Shown here: positions 39,948 through 51,012 of the stretch, in pieces
Position numbering within the stretch: position 1 is the stretch's first letter
Layout: the number at the start of each line of letters is the position of its first letter
Assembly: GCA_026745465.1 (NCBI GenBank)
Contig: JACYXH010000802.1
Coordinates: forward strand, 2,600,001 to 2,664,000
Length of the DNA: 64,000 nt
DNA from: Lota lota
Lineage: Eukaryota > Chordata > Actinopteri > Gadiformes > Lotidae
Reading direction: 5' to 3'
Position numbers and translations under genes: made by a program
The notes under the pieces: generated by a model
Seen by the model: the letters and a program-made list of their open reading frames with translations, nothing else
The model's database searches: none
What the model was told of the DNA's origin: nothing

Positions 39948-40152
39948 ATCGCTCAAAAACCCCACCCAATCCAATTGCTCGAAAACCCCAGCCAGACCGA
40001 CCGCTCGAAAATCCCAGCCTGTCCGATCGCTCGAAAACCCCAGACAATCAGATCGCTCGAGAACCCCAGGCAATCAGATTGCTCGAGAACCCCAGGCAAT
40101 CAGATCGCTCGAGAACCCCAGGCAATCAGATTGCTTGAAAACCCCAGACAAT
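39948..40152 (+). repeat. 26-bp minisatellite, about 8 units
   Basis: Units of the form CGCTCGAGAACCCCAGGCAA + TCAGAT. The left units are the most diverged (for example AAAACCCCACCCAATCCAATT), and the right ones are nearly identical, with alternating TCGCTC and TTGCTC. The period is not a multiple of three, so it is not coding. Confidence 0.9.
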
Positions 40153-40984
40153 TGTTGAAAAAAACAATAACAACAAAAAAAAAACGCTTGTGCCATTGCT
40201 ATTACATAAATGCTCTTTGTTATAATTTCATGTTCTAAATAAATAAATAATGTCTTTAATATAAAGCTAAAAAGGTCAAATTTGATATTAAACTGTTACA
40301 TCTAACTAACAGGTAAAAATATGTTTCTAATCTGGAACTAATGTTCTCTGTCAATTAAGTCGTGAGAGTTTATGAATAAATTTTTATGGAAAATATAGCA
40401 TGTTAAAATGTTGATTAGAAAGACATTAAAAGACCCGCTGCTGAGACAGAAGATATAATTCCCTCTTCAATCACATCCTAATTTCCAAAAGCTCACAAAT
40501 GTCACCATGAAACACCCATTTCCCAAGTTTCATAACTTGTAATCCTTAACCAAACCATAAAAAATGATAGGTGGTCAAATATCACTTTTGACCACCGGGT
40601 ATGGGACTTGACCCAGACCGGACCGTCCCACAGAACCCCCTCCATTGTGGCAGTATTTGCTTTTTAGCTGGCAATACATGGTCAACTTACTTTTTAATAA
40701 CTGCATGACAACTCGAAAAAAGACTTCTGTCACGTGAATGACGTATGTTCAAAACATGCCCATAGGTTTAGAATTTGTATCCCAGAACCCCTAACAGATA
40801 CCCCAGAAAGCCACATGCTTTGACCGAAAAAAAAAAACATGTTTTAAATGTTGAAAAGTATGGATTCATAAAATGTTGTATTTGTATGTTATTATATGAT
40901 ATACTATTTATCTGTTGAACGTGAGCATTGTTAGCTTTAAGTAACCCGCACTCATTGTATGTAAGTGTATTTGTTCACATTTTG

Positions 40985-41080
40985 TGACGTGCACCTACAT
41001 CACCAAGACAAATTCCTTGCATGTGTAAAAAACATACTTGGCAATAAAGCTTTTTCTGATTCTCTGATTCTGATTTTCAT
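40985..41080 (+). repeat. LINE-like 3' tail
   Basis: It contains GACAAATTCCTTGCATGTGT, ACTTGGCAATAAAGC and two TTCTGATTCTGA-type units. Same family end as at 31,610-31,705. A weaker match with GTCAATAAAGCTG lies near 13,498. Confidence 0.55.
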
Positions 41081-43365
41081 TTTACCAATATATATATTTT
41101 AGAATACATTTTGATTGGGTAGTAGCATAGTAGCCCATAACAATAATTGCACCGGGGCCCTTAATGACCTACTTACGCCACTGTCAACTTGCCATATTTT
41201 ATGACGATGAAAAGCACGCGTTATTTAGCTTACTTCCAAAATTACTGTTAATGCACTGCGTGCCGTCACTACTACGGTGTGACATTGGGCCGAGCTCAGT
41301 CCACTCTGTCTGCGTCCCGTAGCGGTCAGATTTCAGCACTGCACGGTTCGAACCGAGACTTGGGCGCGCATCGTATGATTATATATGAGGATATATTATT
41401 GAAAAATGTCGCGTTATAGCGAAATAGCGCGTAATTTGGGTGAGTAATATGAGACGTGGCGTGAGAGCGCGTGAAGAGGGTCATTTGCGTGAGTCTCAAC
41501 GACCAATGCGTGAGAGCTGGCTGCTCTGTGACTACCTTTCTCATAGCTCGGTACAGTGGCTAAACTAAGACCAACAATGAAAAGATGCCTGACACTGCAT
41601 TTTAGTTTAGTTTGAATGATCTTTCAAATGTATCCTTTCCCATGCTACCGACAATATAAATCATGTATTAATAGAACAAGGTCCATTTTAATCCCAATAG
41701 GGGTTTTGCTATGACACATGAGCATATAAATACAGTTTGTCTGTGACCTTGTATGTCAGAATAATGTTTTCCTTTGGCTGTGGTGATCGTAAGGGGAGGG
41801 TTGGAGTGGGAGTTGGGGAAATATATATATTTAGCAGTTCGTTTTCTTTGTAATTTATACTAAAAACACGACCTTAAAGACTACGGCAATGAAAGAGCAT
41901 ATTGTTGGATATTCTAGCAAACTGGGAGGACCCAACCAATTCCTGATTCCTGAATTACTGAAAGGATGGTTCAGGTTTTTGAACTGTCGTCAAGGCTTTT
42001 GAATAACTTAGGTGAATATTGTTTCACATGACCAACGTACAACCTGACTACGAACAATGCAAATGTAAATTAATTCAACAACGTTTTAGTCCATTCAACG
42101 ATGCAGTTCGTGGGCCAAGTTCTAGCTAATCAATCAAATAGCTAGGAGATACTGCTACATGCGCTAGCACTTTTGTGTAAAATGGTCTTCTAGGGCTAGA
42201 CAGGGGGATGTTTGGAGATTACTCTGGGCTGTCACTTCTCCTCACCCCTCCCCGTGTCTGTCTATGTACAGCGGTAGTGAGTGGGAGTCAAGGACTTGCC
42301 TGGCCAGGCTCAGTCTCTCCAAGGTGCCAACAAATAGTTGAGTAAGCGGAGCAGCGAGTACTTGTGATAAATACGTTTTTCTTTCACGGCAAGATTTACG
42401 AAGTCCTTTTGCTTCCAATGGCTCGCTACTCGCAGTGCGCCACAAACTCAGCTCAATAGCTTATACAACATACACATGAGTGTCCCTACTGTTTCCATAA
42501 CAAACTCCTGTGGCATGGTCTTGGTCGAGCTTCTCCAACCCACTCTCATTTGGCTTCACAGGAAAAAGTACAAAAATCCCATACGAATATATTTCAAATA
42601 GTGAGTATTATTTGGCATGATCATTTCCCCTATTCATCTACGTTAGTCAGAAGGTTTAGACTTAGTGGTTTTTGAGGCTCGTCCTTCTTTCTTAGACACG
42701 AGAAGAGCCTTTGATGCAACTCAATGTGTCCATCTACTGGACGACAGCGAATGTGCCCGTCTAGTGTAGTGACAACATACCACGTGGAGATTTGACACGG
42801 AGGCTTCAACTACAATGTATAGTAAAATCTTTAATTCAAAATCCAGGTAGTATCCTCTGTCATGTTTACTAATTGTTGCGTACAAACTTGTTGCACATAG
42901 AAAGTGACAAATCACATAATTAATTCACCGATAAACATAGATTAATGTAAAACAAAAACATCCAATACTTAAGAAAAACAAAATCTGGCTAAACTGGCAA
43001 TTAACAGGGCAACTAGTAGGAAAATATATAAATTGTATTATTAATATGGTCATTATATGTATATATATATATATATATAGACACACACATACATACATTT
43101 TTTTCATTTGCCATTTAAGTCCTAACTTGGACGTGTTAACAGTTCTCTGGCTTTGCCTGAAATGTTTTGACATATTTGAATCAAAAATCAACCTTTACAT
43201 GAGTTATGTGGTGTGCTCATAAACACAGTTGAAGACTGTCATTCCAGAGCCCACTGCTTTGCATTAGCACACAGGGAACAGTGGTTCTCGTTCTTCACCC
43301 AGTCTCACAGTTAGACTGTGGGACTGGTCCCGCCATACCCAACAACAATGACAACAAACATTACT

Positions 43366-43371
43366 TTTATT
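43366..43371 (-). terminator. sgms1: candidate sgms1 polyadenylation signal
   Basis: AATAAA on the minus strand about 2 kb past the sgms1 stop. I saw no other canonical AATAAA on this strand between here and the stop. ATTAAA variants exist closer to the stop, so the true 3' end may be nearer. Confidence 0.25.
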
Positions 43372-45322
43372 TAAAAATATAAGTTAAGACCGAACCCGAG
43401 GTCATATCCATTCTATCCATCCATTCACAATCAAATTTCGAAGAAGTACTGTAACCTCTGACATGTATTCCGTTTAATTTTTTCAGGAATTTCTGTGAGA
43501 AAATATTTTAAAACGAAAACATGCCCTTGACTCTAAAGGCCTAGGATGTTCACTTGGTTGGCTTCCAAAGTAAGGTATATTTGGGTACAATGTCAATGGC
43601 AAAAAAGTGGTTCGTAATCAGGATTTTAGGTATTTCTAGAAAGACTCAATCGTTTTTTGTTTAGTCAGTCATGATTAAAAAAATGAAATGTGGGGGTTCT
43701 TTGCCATGAAGGTGTGCTCATGACGATTTAAAATTAAATAATGAACACAATTTCACATTCATGGAAAGCCATTCTGCACCAATCTACCACCATCCCTGTG
43801 CATACCTGACATGGCCTCATGGCCAAGGCATTTGGACTTTAGCAGGACATTTGGCTAACTATGCAATGTATGTTAAGTGGGATAGATTTGGGCGTTAAAC
43901 TTAGTATGAAGCATTATCGAACACACATACTCTCTCTTAACTTATCAGGTAGGTAACGGAATGAATCCGCACGGAGGGGGAAATATATACGATTAGAACT
44001 ATCACATACACACATACCCAATACAAACATGCTCAAAGGATCCGGTTTCACAGTTACAAGATTCCCCATAATACATTTTTGCCACGTTGAATAAAAATGG
44101 TACAATTATTACAGCTGGACGCTTTCCCTCTGTACCACCGAATACAAATCAAACAAAAACTAAACCAGATGGTTCATGCATTAATAAGTGGGGGGGAAAA
44201 ATCATTCATCTTCATGTCACCCACATTTATCAGGTACCAAGTCTGGGGCGTCAAAGAAACCCCTTCCTTACAGGGACCAGCAAGAGTGGTTAACAAATCC
44301 AAGACGTTAACAAATAACAAACATTAACGTTTTTCCCCCTTACCCATTTCACCACATCTATGAATGAAGCCATCTCACATTATGTACAAGACGTTTAAAA
44401 ATATATAGTGTACGTGTTGAGGTTGAAAAGGAAATATGCAAGACAATAAATAGATGCTGAGCCTAAGTCAAGGGCAGCTTGACTCGAACAAACATGTCAA
44501 AGATGATAAACGTTGATATACAAACGGGATACACTGTTTCTTTGCACTAGATTTTGGGAAGACCTATCTTAAAAGGTAAGGCTGGCATAATTATTCATAC
44601 ATTCATGCGAACTATCAACTGTTGAATAACTTCATGCCACCTTGTGAACATTTAATTTATCCGTTGCACAATCTAGGAAAGGAAGGCACTGGAATAATGC
44701 TATAAACCACGTCTGATTAAGATTGCTCTCGGTTCTCTATCTTGAAATATGTAAAAATCTAAAAAAGCATTGGTTTGGAAATCACTTTTTGAAAAATTAA
44801 GTTGAGTTAACAACATTATTATTTTTGTTGCCATCTAACTTTTAGCAAGGATAGTTTAGAAAAGGTTATTTACTATTAAAAAAAAAGTAACTGCTTATGG
44901 CATTTGATCAAATTAAAATTGATTGACACTACTTGCACTGAATAAATATACTAACACTTAAAAGCAACATGAAAGTATGCAGTTTTGTGTCAGCAAAACG
45001 TATGCAGAAGTCGGTATGGCTGTTAAAACAAAAATGCTAATTTTGTCTTTAAATGCTAGCTCAATCTTTAGGAAGAAAATGATTACAACATCGCCCAACA
45101 ATGGGTGAAAACACACAAGTAAAACATAATTAAAGGTTGATTATACATTAATAGTGCCAAGATAGTTTGTCTTTTAGATACAATACAGCAAAAATATGTG
45201 ATGTTAAGAAAGTCATGGGTCACAGTGCAAACCATTTAAACAGGGATGTGTTAGCCATGGGCGCTAACACTTGCCATGACATGTGAAAGGTCAGCCCTAT
45301 AGATTTCAATGTTGCCCTGGAA

Positions 45323-45344
45323 GGGGGGGGGGGGGGGGGGGGGG
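45323..45344 (-). repeat. poly-C (22) directly after the sgms1 stop codon
   Basis: On the sgms1 strand the coding sequence ends CGC TGA and the next 22 bases are all C, followed by TTCCAGG. The tract is the first part of the 3' UTR. Confidence 0.9.
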
Positions 45345-45521
45345 TCAGCGGACTTCCAGTTTGCTGTACTGTACGTTCCGGTTCCAATGGGACAGTCTCC
45401 ATGACAACGGCAGCTGATAGTTCCGAGGGACTATGCCGTTGACATTCTCTTCAAAGTACTGGAAAAGTCTATACCACCACACCCGAGAGAAAGGGTTGCT
45501 CTGGGACGTCTCTTTAAGTGA
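45345..45521 (-). CDS. sgms1: sgms1 coding exon 5: cytoplasmic tail and stop
   Basis: Acceptor TATTCCAG|TCA. It encodes 58 residues and TGA: SLKETSQSNPFSRVWWYRLF, then QYFEENVNGIVPRNYQLPLS, ending QYSKLEVR. ARVWWYRPFQYFEKNVQGIVPR of human SMS1 is clearly matched, while the last 20 residues are more diverged. The stop is followed at once by 22 C. Confidence 0.94.
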   Translation of the reverse strand, partial: SLKETSQSNPFSRVWWYRLFQYFEENVNGIVPRNYQLPLSWRLSHWNRNVQYSKLEVR

Positions 45522-46293
45522 CTGGAATAGAAACAAAGACACAGAACATTTTGATTTAACATTTGTTTGTTTTTTCAATTTTCATAAACTATGCTAAAAC
45601 CAACTATGCTGCATTGAGCATATCCTGAACAACTCCTGTTTGAATGCAGCCAATCATAAACAACCCCCGTCTAACTATGAATCAGGCGTTGCGCCGAAAA
45701 CGCCAGTTCAACCATTCATTTGAATGGCGTTAGTGCGTTTAAGCTGCGGCGGTGGGGGCAGCATGCGGTTGCGGAAAAGGACGCAGCCGGCCTGTGTCGA
45801 AAAGTTGAAACAGAATCAGCTTTTGGAGAAACGCAACCCAACGTCACACTGCAGTGGCCAATCACGTAAGCCGGCTATCAGACCGGAAGACGCACAGGAC
45901 GAACCTTGTTTACCATGTAACGTTAGCATTGTAGCATCCGCTGTTTACCGAGAAACTGTGAAGATGGAAGAAAGACTGATCGCCGCTGTGTTGTCCTTTC
46001 CAGAACTGTACAACCCTGCCATGAAGGAGTGGTTTAAGTTCACAACATGACATCACACAAATGGGTCCATGAAGTGACACTCCCACATTGCCGCAGCAGT
46101 TTGCGGTAATTGCCGCAACGCCTGATCCAGTGTGAATGAGCCCTTACACCAATCAGACACAACACCTGTCTGACTGTAGCCAATCAGAAACAACTCTGTA
46201 TCTGACCTTTTTCGGGTTCAATTAATACTTTTATGTAAAATAAGTAGAACAATTATGAGATTTGAGATAGTTTGAGATAGAGGCAGGACTCAC
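45522..46293. other. sgms1 intron 4
   Basis: Contains tandem CCAATCAGAAACAAC-type units of about 31 bases and, between two of them, a small inverted-repeat element with a MADF-like coding remnant (45,681-46,150). No exon is missing here, since exons 4 and 5 join in frame. Confidence 0.7.
45681..46150 (+). mobile_element. small TIR-like element carrying a MADF-like remnant
   Basis: ATCAGGCGTTGCG at 45,681-45,693 is inverted at 46,114-46,126 (CGCAACGCCTGAT). On the right the terminus may extend outward through CCAGTGTGAATGAGCCC. Inside, a GC-rich open frame from 45,964 to 46,050 encodes MEERLIAAVLSFPELYNPAM and then KEWF, resembling the start of a MADF/Myb-SANT-like domain found in PIF/Harbinger proteins. 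The frame stops soon after, so this looks like an internally deleted copy. Tandem CCAATCA units flank both sides. Confidence 0.45.
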
Positions 46294-46460
46294 CTGCTGG
46301 TTGGCCAGAGTGTGGTACCACCAGAAGAGGCGAGTTGTGATGAAGTATGCCACCACCACATCCACAGTGTAATGGTCGTGGGCCAGCAGGATGCAGAAGA
46401 TACCAACAGCACTCAGGGTCCAGCATATCCAGTGATACCACCAGAGTCTCTTTGGAGAAT
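46294..46460 (-). CDS. sgms1: sgms1 coding exon 4: catalytic His-Asp motif
   Basis: Acceptor GGCAG|AT, donor CAGCAG|GTGAGT. It completes Tyr and encodes 55 residues, SPKRLWWYHWICWTLSAVGI through YHTLANQQ. The motif AHDHYTVDVVVAY carries the second catalytic His and the Asp (342 and 346 by my count). The exon spans two membrane helices, and RLFWWYH is conserved across the family. Confidence 0.95.
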
Positions 46461-47782
46461 CTGCCATTCAAACAAAGAAAAAGTTTTCAAATTTTGATTT
46501 AGAGAAAGGACTAAAAACAAGTCTTGCTCATCTGAAAAAGGCCAGGGTAAGGACTCTATAAAAAGGTAGATGATTCACGATAGTAAACTGGTTGGTCATG
46601 CAGGCCGGTTGGGCAATAGAAAGTGTTTATGTTCACAAAAATAATATAAATAACTAATCCTTTTGATGCCACCAGCCATCTCTAGATGTAATCTAGAGAC
46701 AAAACTATTATTCAAAATTATTTGTAATGCCTAAATTGTATCACCCAACTTGATAAGGTGATAGGAATTGTGCAGGAGAGAAAATGTTTGCATTACAACT
46801 ATATCGGAACATGGTTTATCAGTGAGATAAGATATTGCACAAAAAATGCCTCCACATTTTTTCGTTAGTATTCTAACCTAAGTACTAGCCCTGTAACCTT
46901 AGTTAGAGCATTTCGAAAAACAGAGCATGCCTTTTTTTATTTGAAAAGAAAATGCATTGATTTCCCAATGCTCTCTTTCTTTTACCAAAAATCAGTGTAT
47001 TTTTTTTCAACTTTTATGCTATTGTTGCTGTTGCATAATAAACTCAAGTGCAGTACAGCCAGAACCACTAGGGTCCGCCACAAATGCCTGAACTATATTA
47101 GTTTGGACTTAATGTTATGGTTACAGTTGTGGGTTCATGTATTATTCATTACGTACATTTAGTCAAAATAACATCAATTGATCTTTTCTGTAACATTTGT
47201 AACATTTCATCCAACGAGTTTCTAGGCCTGTGGTACAATGCTATAAAACTTGCTTTAGTCACAAGGAAGCCAATTTTCAACAGCATTATGCAAATTCATC
47301 AGCATTTATTGTTGGGTCCAAAATGATGGACCGAATTAGCCTGTTTTCCTTTTCTCACAATTAATCAGGATGAGTTGCATTGCACTCATAAGCTGCACCA
47401 TCTCTAAATATTGAAACCATTTCCCGTTTGGCTAAGGCATAAATGTAAAAAATGTCAAGTTCTGTGTGAACCATGGTTAATGTCTGGTTTACCTCAAGTT
47501 CTAAGTACCATATTTTTACCTTTATTGGACAAAATGAGACTATGAGACAGCTCTACTAAAAAGTTGTTCTCTTCTCCAAACGTTTTAGTTTTTATGCATT
47601 TCTAGTTGTCTTATTGTTGACTGATCTTTGAGAGTTCAATATAAATCTATAGTGATTGGACCAAAATAATTAATGGTACGTTTCCATTTAAAATGGTACA
47701 AATTCTACACTTTCTCAATGAAAAGGGGGAACACGTCCACGCGATATAAACAGACAGCTAAACTGCTAGCAGCAGTACTTAC
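46461..47782. other. sgms1 intron 3
   Basis: 1.3 kb, A/T-rich. No repeat, RNA gene or exon recognised. Confidence 0.6.
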
Positions 47783-47936
47783 ACTCTTTAATGAAGAGAT
47801 ACGTTAGCGTTAGCATGACTGTGTGACCACTGTACAGGTAATCGCCACACATGGTGTGGGACCCTGTGATGGACAGACCGCCACCTGCGATCATCTTCAT
47901 TATCCTTCTCATCTGGGCCTCCCAGTTCCCCATGAG
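47783..47936 (-). CDS. sgms1: sgms1 coding exon 3: catalytic histidine motif
   Basis: Acceptor TTTCCAG|C, donor GAGT|GTAAGT. It encodes 51 residues, LMGNWEAQMRRIMKMIAGGG through YLFIKE, plus one base. It includes SGHTVMLTLTY, part of the lipid phosphate phosphatase-like motif C-G-D-Y-L-Y-S-G-H-T. The His (residue 299 by my count) is the first catalytic residue. The sequence is nearly identical to human SMS1 from RRIMK to the end. Confidence 0.95.
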
Positions 47937-48555
47937 CTGGAAATACACACAAACACAAATAAAACAGTCATTTCTTCAGGCATAGACAAATGGTTAAGCA
48001 GAGCTTGGGAAGTAGAAAGTTAGTTTGGTATCAAAAAGTAATTAATTTGGGCCTAGACCAAACAGCTTGGCAAAAAGAAAGTTATTTTGGTTTGGAATAG
48101 TCTGCAAGGTGCGCAGAGCCAGAGACAAATTCTTTAACATAAAGCCATCAAAAAAACAAAGGGGAACCATCAAGCTCGGCTATTTTCTAATATAAGAGAG
48201 TGGTGTTTGTAATCACGGTCTACAAGATAAACTTGTTTCCCTGAAGAATCCTGGGAAATGTGGCGCAATTAATGCAGTTTGAAGAACGCAAATTCCGGGG
48301 TAATGACGTCAATGGTCCAACTTTTTCTGGGAAACGGTACTGTCTTATATTAGAGAATAGTCCAGCTTGACGGTTCACCTTTAACCTCCACCCCAGGCAA
48401 CAACTACATAGTCGTCTAAATCAGATCCATCTCCACACATGCACGTACATAATGTGAACGTATATTCAAAGTATTTCCAATGCTTTCCCGATCGCTGTTC
48501 GATAGATGATGACTGCATTAAAAAGGCAGCCTAGTCTTCATTAGCCACATCCTAC
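47937..48555. other. sgms1 intron 2
   Basis: About 0.6 kb. The only notable site is a TGACGTCA palindrome at 48,304-48,311. Otherwise nothing was recognised. Confidence 0.6.
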
Positions 48556-48673
48556 CTTTGGAGAGCACTTGAAATGCATGCCAGGAACAGGCAGGGTAGT
48601 TATATACATGGTGACACAGCGGTACAAGTACAGCGTCCCTACAATGAAGAAGAACCGTCGGCCAATGATAGAC
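48556..48673 (-). CDS. sgms1: sgms1 coding exon 2
   Basis: Acceptor TTTTGTAG|G, donor CCAAAG|GTAGGA. It completes Arg and then encodes 39 residues, SIIGRRFFFIVGTLYLYRCV then TMYITTLPVPGMHFKCSPK. This holds a transmembrane span and the conserved luminal YRCxTMYxTTLPVPGMHFxCSPK motif of sphingomyelin synthases, close to the active site. It ends exactly on a codon boundary. Confidence 0.94.
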
Positions 48674-50018
48674 CTACAAAAGAACAAAGAAATGTTTTAA
48701 AAACGAAATAGTGGCATGACCTGAACGGTTCTCAGCCTCACTTGTAAGCCACTTTGGATAAAAATGCCTGCTGAATGCCTAGATGGAAATTCTAAATTTG
48801 AATAACGTAGATCATAGCTTACAAGTAACGGCCCTTTTACATTGAACGCGATTGTTCATTGTGGTCAATAAATCAATCAATAAAATAATTACAAACCATG
48901 GAGCTGAATGGGACTGTACACATACATATTTCCCTTTTGCGAAAAAGCGACATTCATTTTGTTCGCATCAATGTCCATTTTTGACTGCTTTAGCCCGCAA
49001 ATATATAAACTTAACCAATCACAATCGGTATCTTTTTCATTGTCCCATGGACACTGTACGTTGCAGGACATGACGGAGGTAACAACTTATTGACGTTTCT
49101 CAACCGCAGTCCTTTTATTATCCAACAGAATCATAGCGGTGAACTACATTCATAGACCTATACCGGTAATCTAGGTTTCGCGTATATGTATTGATCATTA
49201 ATTTTAATTGCAGTCGGTGCTACAAGCCAATGTTTACTTGCACTGCGGTACGTGAATATTGGTTGCTTTTGATAACATGACAGTGTGCAGCTTCGTTTTG
49301 GATACCAACTTTCTCCGAAAGAGTGACAGACGACTTTTAGTTATCGAACAGGGAAAGAACCTCAAAAGCGAATGTCTCCAAAACATTGATGTATTAAAGA
49401 ATCCACACCCACTTTTCATAATCCCCGTTCTCCGCAAACTGCCACCTGTTACACTATTTGACACTTGGATTTAAAAGTGTGGAACTCCACTAATTGAATC
49501 CATTAAATACATAGGATATTTTGGCAAAAAGGATGGCGCATGCTCGTCTTCACTGGCTATATGAGGCAGGTAAGAGAGAGGGTTAGGCTTCTAGGACACT
49601 TATAGTATAATGCCAAGGTATGTGTGAAGATGTGCAGAGCTTCGTCTGACCAGTTGTTGAGTTGGATGTCTGCGTTCCAGAGAGAGTTAAGCTTCTCGGA
49701 CACTTACAGTATAACGCAACTGTGTGTGGCACATTTCATATAAAGCATTATAACACTCAAACACTCAAACAAAAAGTATCGCAAATCGGCTGTAGCCTTT
49801 GGGATAACACAGCCCCCTCCTTCCTAGACTACGTATATGGCATTAGGAATTCCATACACTGCACATTTAACAGAAATGTGTACAAAATTAGGATGACTAT
49901 ATTACAACAGTAGAGTTGTCTTACCAATAGTTAGACAAAAAACACATCAAACATAACAAGATCAGGTCTTTCATAAGATATTCCCTTTCACAGGCTCAAA
50001 GGTTGAAGGTCTATGTAC
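48674..50018. other. sgms1 intron 1 (between coding exons 1 and 2)
   Basis: 1.3 kb. A SINE tail (CACTTTGGATAAAAATGCCT, about 48,741-48,785, plus orientation) lies near the start. Two similar segments (GTTAGGCTTCTAGGACACTT at about 49,581 and GTTAAGCTTCTCGGACACTT at about 49,685) form a short direct repeat. No exon seen. Confidence 0.6.
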
Positions 50019-50683
50019 CTGTATTTGAGAAAGGCCCACTGTACGATCCACAGCCCCACTAGAAGCATGCCGTTGATCTCGCAGATGGAGAAGGCCCACT
50101 CCACGCGGTCAAACAGGTCGAAGAACTTGTCCGGGAGCGGGGGCGTATGCTCCTTGGTGGGAACGCGCTCATGCACCAGCGAGATGACCACGGTGGTGGT
50201 CACGAAGCAGACCACGGCGTAGAGGAACGCCACGGCCGTCTTGCCCCACTCCGACGGGAAGTGGGAGCGCGAGGAGGAGGTGGTGACGGGGGTGGTGGAG
50301 GCGGAGGCGGTCATGTTGGGGATGGGGATGTGCACCATCTCGTGGCGGACGCCGTTAAGCTGCTGTGACATCGGCGCACCATTAGCCTCGGCTTTCCACC
50401 CGCCGTTGAGCAAATGTCCGTTGGCGTGTCCATTGGGCAGGTGGCCGTTCCTGTGCGCGGCGGCGATGTGGGAGGCGATTCGCAGCGTTTCCAGTCGCTC
50501 CAGCAGCTGCCGCCCGCCATCGGATGACACCAGCGTCAGCGGCGGCGATCGGAAGTCGGCCTCGCTGAGCCGTAGCAGGGCGGTGCCGTCTGTGCCTTGC
50601 AGGGCTTCGCAGTACTCCTGCATGCCCTCCTTGCACAGCCACCGCAACACGTCCTGCTCTGACCACTCCGACACGTCCTTCAT
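50019..50683 (-). CDS. sgms1: sgms1 coding exon 1: SAM domain and first membrane segments
   Basis: Starts MKDVSEWSEQDVLRWLCKEG at ATG 50,681-50,683. Residues 1 to about 72 are a SAM domain, ending near LLERLETLRIASHI. A low-complexity linker follows (NGHLPNGHANGHLLNGG, then TASASTTPVTTSSS). Next come the first membrane span (VAFLYAVVCFVTTTVVISLV), the conserved VHERVPTKEHTPPLPDKFFD loop, and a second span ending WAFLKYR. The donor reads TACAG|GTACAT, with two bases of the Arg codon. Upstream the frame stays open for 24 codons without an ATG, so this Met is the start. It also matches the human MKEVVYW start. Confidence 0.95.
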
Positions 50684-51012
50684 CTCCTTGGGGGGAGGGG
50701 CAACAACGGAGGACAGGGTGGGGGGAGGGGGGAGGATGTTGTTGTCGTTGTTCAAGGGGAGACAATGGAAGGGGTTATCACCGGAGGGATGTTTGAGAGT
50801 CTAGGGGTCTGCGGAGAGTTTTCGCGAGGTATGGCACATGGTGTTCCTGGACTATTAAAGACCATGGAACCACCAACACCACTGCCGCCGCCGTCACCGT
50901 TGAAGTCTTCTCTCGCGTGGTCAAAGGTTGAGGTTGTAGCAGCGTCCGCCAAGCCCAAGATTCTGGCTATGGGAGGTTCCTCATCTCATCGGCTTTCTGA
51001 AAGTCATTCATC
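50684..51012 (-). other. sgms1: probable 5' UTR part of the first sgms1 coding exon
   Basis: A good acceptor, GGGTTTTACAG|G, lies on the minus strand with its exon starting at 51,012. It would give 329 bases of 5' UTR before the ATG at 50,683. Two upstream reading frames are contained in it. The acceptor choice is inferred from sequence alone. Confidence 0.45.
50752..50865 (-). other. candidate upstream ORF in sgms1 5' UTR (37 residues)
   Basis: ATG at 50,863-50,865 opens MVFNSPGTPCAIPRENSPQT and continues to a TGA 68 bases before the sgms1 start. A shorter uORF of 14 codons (MNDFQKADEMRNLP) starts near the inferred acceptor. Such frames could lower translation of the main frame. Both depend on the inferred transcript. 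Confidence 0.35.

Larger units (their letters stand above)
45345..50683 (-). other. sgms1: sgms1 gene, complete coding region in five exons
   Basis: Sphingomyelin synthase 1 moves phosphocholine from phosphatidylcholine to ceramide in the Golgi, yielding sphingomyelin and diacylglycerol. Five coding exons (665, 118, 154, 167 and 177 bases) sum to 1,281 bases, which is 427 codons with the stop. All joints keep the frame and rebuild conserved sequence. The product is 426 residues against 413 in human SMS1. The extra length sits mostly in a Ser/Thr-rich linker after the SAM domain. The N-terminal SAM domain separates SMS1 from SMS2. By my count the catalytic triad is His299, His342 and Asp346, matching human H285, H328 and D332. 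Confidence 0.95.

Noticed and set aside
39948..40152. Possible CRISPR array (regular 26-base units)
   Set aside because: The units are contiguous tandem repeats with no unique spacers, in an intron-bearing eukaryotic genome. This is a minisatellite.
40550..40660. Possible exon near the ATCACTTTTGACCACCGGGT segment
   Set aside because: No frame with family similarity or splice sites was found. It more likely belongs to the LINE-like repeat ending at 41,080.
50684..50755. N-terminal extension of sgms1 by 24 codons in the same frame
   Set aside because: The extension has no ATG and begins only at a TTG. The family start is the Met at 50,681-50,683.
50241..50804. 187-codon plus-strand frame opposite sgms1 coding exon 1
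   Set aside because: It is the antisense shadow of a GC-rich exon whose minus-strand reading matches SGMS1 fully.
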